Translations under genes and position numbers: made by a program
Virus record (IMG/VR): IMGVR_UViG_3300021420_000048
Location: 1 to 51,107 of that record
Source: a virus
DNA length: 51,107 nucleotides
Strand: one strand, 5' to 3'
The notes under the pieces: model-generated
The model's input: the letters and a program-made list of their open reading frames with translations, nothing else
Told to the model about the DNA's origin: nothing
Databases searched by the model: none
Shown: one piece after another, positions 48,955 to 51,107 of the stretch
Layout: every line of letters begins with the position of its first letter
Position numbering within the stretch: the first letter of the stretch is position 1

Positions 48955-51107
48955 TATTGACCTTTTGCTACGAGCGGTTTGCCGGTTGCGGCATCAACCC
49001 ACGCACCGTTTAAGACCCCGATCTTTTGACCCGAAGGAGTTATGTGCATATTTGTAATTCCAGAAACAGTTGAAGGCTGTCCATTTTCTGGGGCTAATTG
49101 GTTAAGCACCTTTTTAGCATCCGGCATAAGAAACCGATTTTCAAAACTGGTCATGCCAGCGCCCTTGTTTACGTTCCACTGATTCTCATAAGACCCGATC
49201 TTGCTTCGCAGCAATTTAACTGTTTCGGCTGCGTTGGTTTTAAGCTGAGCAGCACCCAAATTAGCATTGAAATCTTCTTCGTTGGTACCGCGTTCTCCAA
49301 CGCTACCGCCGCTAGCCAAGTAAGCTTTAGTAAGCTCAGGACCCAGCCGATGAACGATGGTGTTGAAAGTTGTAACTGGAGTCTTACCAACCTCGACACC
49401 ATATCTGTTTGCAATGGAATTGAGCACTTTGACGTTTCCATTATTAAGCGCATCAATTGCATCATTCAAGACTCCAACGTGACCCAGAGCTACGTTAACG
49501 GCGTTGATTTCCTGAGAGCCCTTGCCAGTAGTAAGAGACTTGGTAAGATCGTATCTTTGTGTATTAAACTGCGGATCAGCCTGAGCGACCTCTTGATTGA
49601 TACGAACCCAGTACGGAGAACGAGCCATAGTCCCGCTAGGAGACGGAGATCGACCTTCGAGAATCTGACGAACCACAGGAGCATCGTCCGGTATAGAAGA
49701 GAGATAATCGTCTCCTCTTTTAGTTCTATCTCCTGTTGGAGTCGCAGTTCCGGCCTGCAAATTCATAGCTTCTTGCCGCATAGAATTTGCAATATTTCTC
49801 TGTTCTTTGGTACCCTCGGCATTCTCTACGTGCTCCATATCCTTACTGATTTCGTCATAATCTTTTTGCGTAGCATCATCAGGCAAAGTATAAGGCTTAG
49901 GAAGCGGTTTGCCTGGATTTAGAACTTGATAACGATCAGTCAATCGTTGATTAAGTTGTGAAACCTTTTCTCCTAAAGGAGGATTCTTTTCATCACCAGC
50001 ACTTTCCTTTATTAGCGCAGACCAGTTTTTCTGCCCGCCATAATATTCCGGTACTTCAATGGCAGCCTTGGGAAACTTCGCAGCTAGAGTTGGATTGCCT
50101 ACAAACGTCTCGAGAGCTTTTACTGGATCCAGTCCAGGAGTCTGACCAAGTACGTGCAGCCACTCAGGACTCCGGACCAAGTTATTTGCTTCGGTCTTTT
50201 CGGCTTCGATACCCGCATCAGCTAAAGTTTTTGCCCGAGCCGCCTCGACCGTTTTGGCTCCTGCAACTTGCTGCTTGAGCCAATTCCAAGTCTGTCCGGG
50301 AATTACAGTGCCCGCAGAGATATCCTTACCAGCATATTTTTTAAAGTCAGCAACGTCCTCCGGTTCTACCGTCATCTCTTTGGGAATTCTCAAAAGAGTA
50401 AAAGTAGGCTCATAGATAGGCAAATTTGTTTTAGGATCGGTGCCGACAATTTTCTTGCCGTCTCGCAGCGGATTCATAGTCGCCGTCTTGCTGATTTCAC
50501 CAGAACTAATCTTTTGCTGCAGTTCCCCCTGAGTTAAGCCGTTTGCAACTACTTCAGCAGGATCGTCTGCTTCGGTTGTTTGCCGAGCAATCTCATTTAT
50601 GTCGTGCTTAGCTATTTCGTCTTGCGAAGCCCAATCCAACTGTTGAGTTACACGCTCTTGTTGAATCTTATCGTTATTGGCATGCGCTTGCAGGATATCC
50701 ATCTTTGTCTTTTCATCAGCATTCTGAATAGCCTGTTGCGCAGCTTTATCAACTTGTTCTTTAGCCATCTGGCGTTGGTTATTAATATTCTTCGATGTTC
50801 CAGCAACGCCTTGAATGATCCCAGGACCGGCACCTTCTGTGCTGATATTTCCAAGATTAGCCAAAGTTCTCTGCGCAGCGCCAACTAAACTGGCTGCCCA
50901 ACCCATAGGTTGTCGAGGATTAATGCCAAGTTGATCGGCTGCTTGCATTACTTTATGCCCAAATGATCCAGGAGGAGGCATATTCGGATTAGATCGGGTC
51001 TGAGAAAGCGGAATACCAGCCAAGGAAGTCTGGCCCGCAGTAGCCGAAGCGGGGTTCAAATCGGAGTCGGTAAAAGGCTGCGGCGTTGGGTTAGGGGCAT
51101 TAACAAA
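48954..51107 (-). CDS. Large virion-like protein (5' truncated), at least 717 aa
   Basis: The frame is open to the right edge: 16 more codons precede the first TTG, so the real start is outside the window. Long helical, Gln/Ala/Asp-rich protein; residues near the C-terminus (AVNVALGHVGVLNDAIDAL ... NSIANRYGVEVG) recall a conserved block of phage/prophage proteins of unknown role. With the following gene it probably forms an internal or tail-associated pair. Confidence 0.65.
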   Translation of the reverse strand, partial: FVNAPNPTPQPFTDSDLNPASATAGQTSLAGIPLSQTRSNPNMPPPGSFGHKVMQAADQLGINPRQPMGWAASLVGAAQRTLANLGNISTEGAGPGIIQGVAGTSKNINNQRQMAKEQVDKAAQQAIQNADEKTKMDILQAHANNDKIQQERVTQQLDWASQDEIAKHDINEIARQTTEADDPAEVVANGLTQGELQQKISSGEISKTATMNPLRDGKKIVGTDPKTNLPIYEPTFTLLRIPKEMTVEPEDVADFKKYAGKDISAGTVIPGQTWNWLKQQVAGAKTVEAARAKTLADAGIEAEKTEANNLVRSPEWLHVLGQTPGLDPVKALETFVGNPTLAAKFPKAAIEVPEYYGGQKNWSALIKESAGDEKNPPLGEKVSQLNQRLTDRYQVLNPGKPLPKPYTLPDDATQKDYDEISKDMEHVENAEGTKEQRNIANSMRQEAMNLQAGTATPTGDRTKRGDDYLSSIPDDAPVVRQILEGRSPSPSGTMARSPYWVRINQEVAQADPQFNTQRYDLTKSLTTGKGSQEINAVNVALGHVGVLNDAIDALNNGNVKVLNSIANRYGVEVGKTPVTTFNTIVHRLGPELTKAYLASGGSVGERGTNEEDFNANLGAAQLKTNAAETVKLLRSKIGSYENQWNVNKGAGMTSFENRFLMPDAKKVLNQLAPENGQPSTVSGITNMHITPSGQKIGVLNGAWVDAATGKPLVAKGQ

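Noticed and set aside
49098-49922. Rightward 274-codon frame
   Set aside because: Antisense to the large virion gene, with no recognisable motif; a codon-bias shadow.
1-51107. tRNA genes, CRISPR arrays and insertion sequences
   Set aside because: No T-arm/acceptor pattern, regularly spaced repeats or transposase-like product was found on either strand by reading.

Overview
The window is a 51 kb piece of a large tailed bacteriophage (or prophage) genome with moderate GC. Short, tightly packed genes, mostly with ATGA/TAATG-type start-stop overlaps and strong GGAG-like ribosome sites, fill it almost completely. Phage hallmarks are a family A DNA polymerase, a PrimPol-type primase, a UvrD-like helicase, a RecB/Cas4-like nuclease, dNMP kinase, dUTPase, a ThyX-like thymidylate synthase, an adenosylcobalamin-dependent ribonucleotide reductase, a SleB-type endolysin, a tyrosine integrase and, at the right end, two large virion-like proteins. 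Nothing fixes the host. Both edges cut through genes.

Layout. (1) About 1-8.6 kb, rightward: small early-type genes, a consensus sigma70-like promoter, an RNA ligase, a membrane coiled-coil protein, a metallophosphoesterase, dNMP kinase, an HD hydrolase and a DnaQ-like exonuclease. (2) 8.6-23 kb, rightward: replication, recombination and modification: SSB-like protein, a ~130 nt candidate structured RNA, primase, DNA polymerase, a RecT-like or other annealing-type protein, helicase, PD-(D/E)XK nuclease, three DNA methyltransferases and two endonuclease VII-like genes. (3) 23.2-33.6 kb, rightward: an accessory island with an Acb2/Tad1-like small protein, seven glycosyltransferases (GT2, GT10, GT11 and GT31 types), a four-gene sugar cassette (split TPP-dependent E1 alpha/beta pair, SDR, and a DegT-family enzyme whose lysine is replaced by histidine), a polynucleotide 3'-phosphatase and another endonuclease VII-like gene. 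(4) 33.5-40.3 kb, rightward: nucleotide metabolism (ThyX-like, class II RNR, dUTPase), lysis candidates and integrase. (5) 40.3-44.4 kb, rightward: small uncharacterised genes. (6) 44.4-51.1 kb, leftward: two large virion-like proteins, then a promoter, a zinc protein, a small basic protein, an eighth glycosyltransferase, a C5-cytosine methyltransferase and a hypothetical gene, meeting the rightward genes tail to tail with overlapping stop codons.

How the parts fit. The phage makes its own dNTP supply, replicates with its own primase, polymerase and helicase, protects its DNA with four methyltransferases, and may repair RNA breaks (ligase plus 3'-phosphatase). The most unusual content is the island: PLP 3-dehydratase-like + two-subunit TPP enzyme + SDR + many glycosyltransferases suggests synthesis and transfer of a deoxy, possibly two-carbon-branched, sugar. 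Its acceptor (virion, host surface or DNA) is not visible. Two multi-helix RNA candidates (about 1465-1529 and 9112-9238) are the other notable unexplained features. No intergenic stretch exceeds 300 bases; the longest, about 200 bases before the primase, holds the second RNA candidate. I saw no tRNA, rRNA, CRISPR array or insertion sequence.
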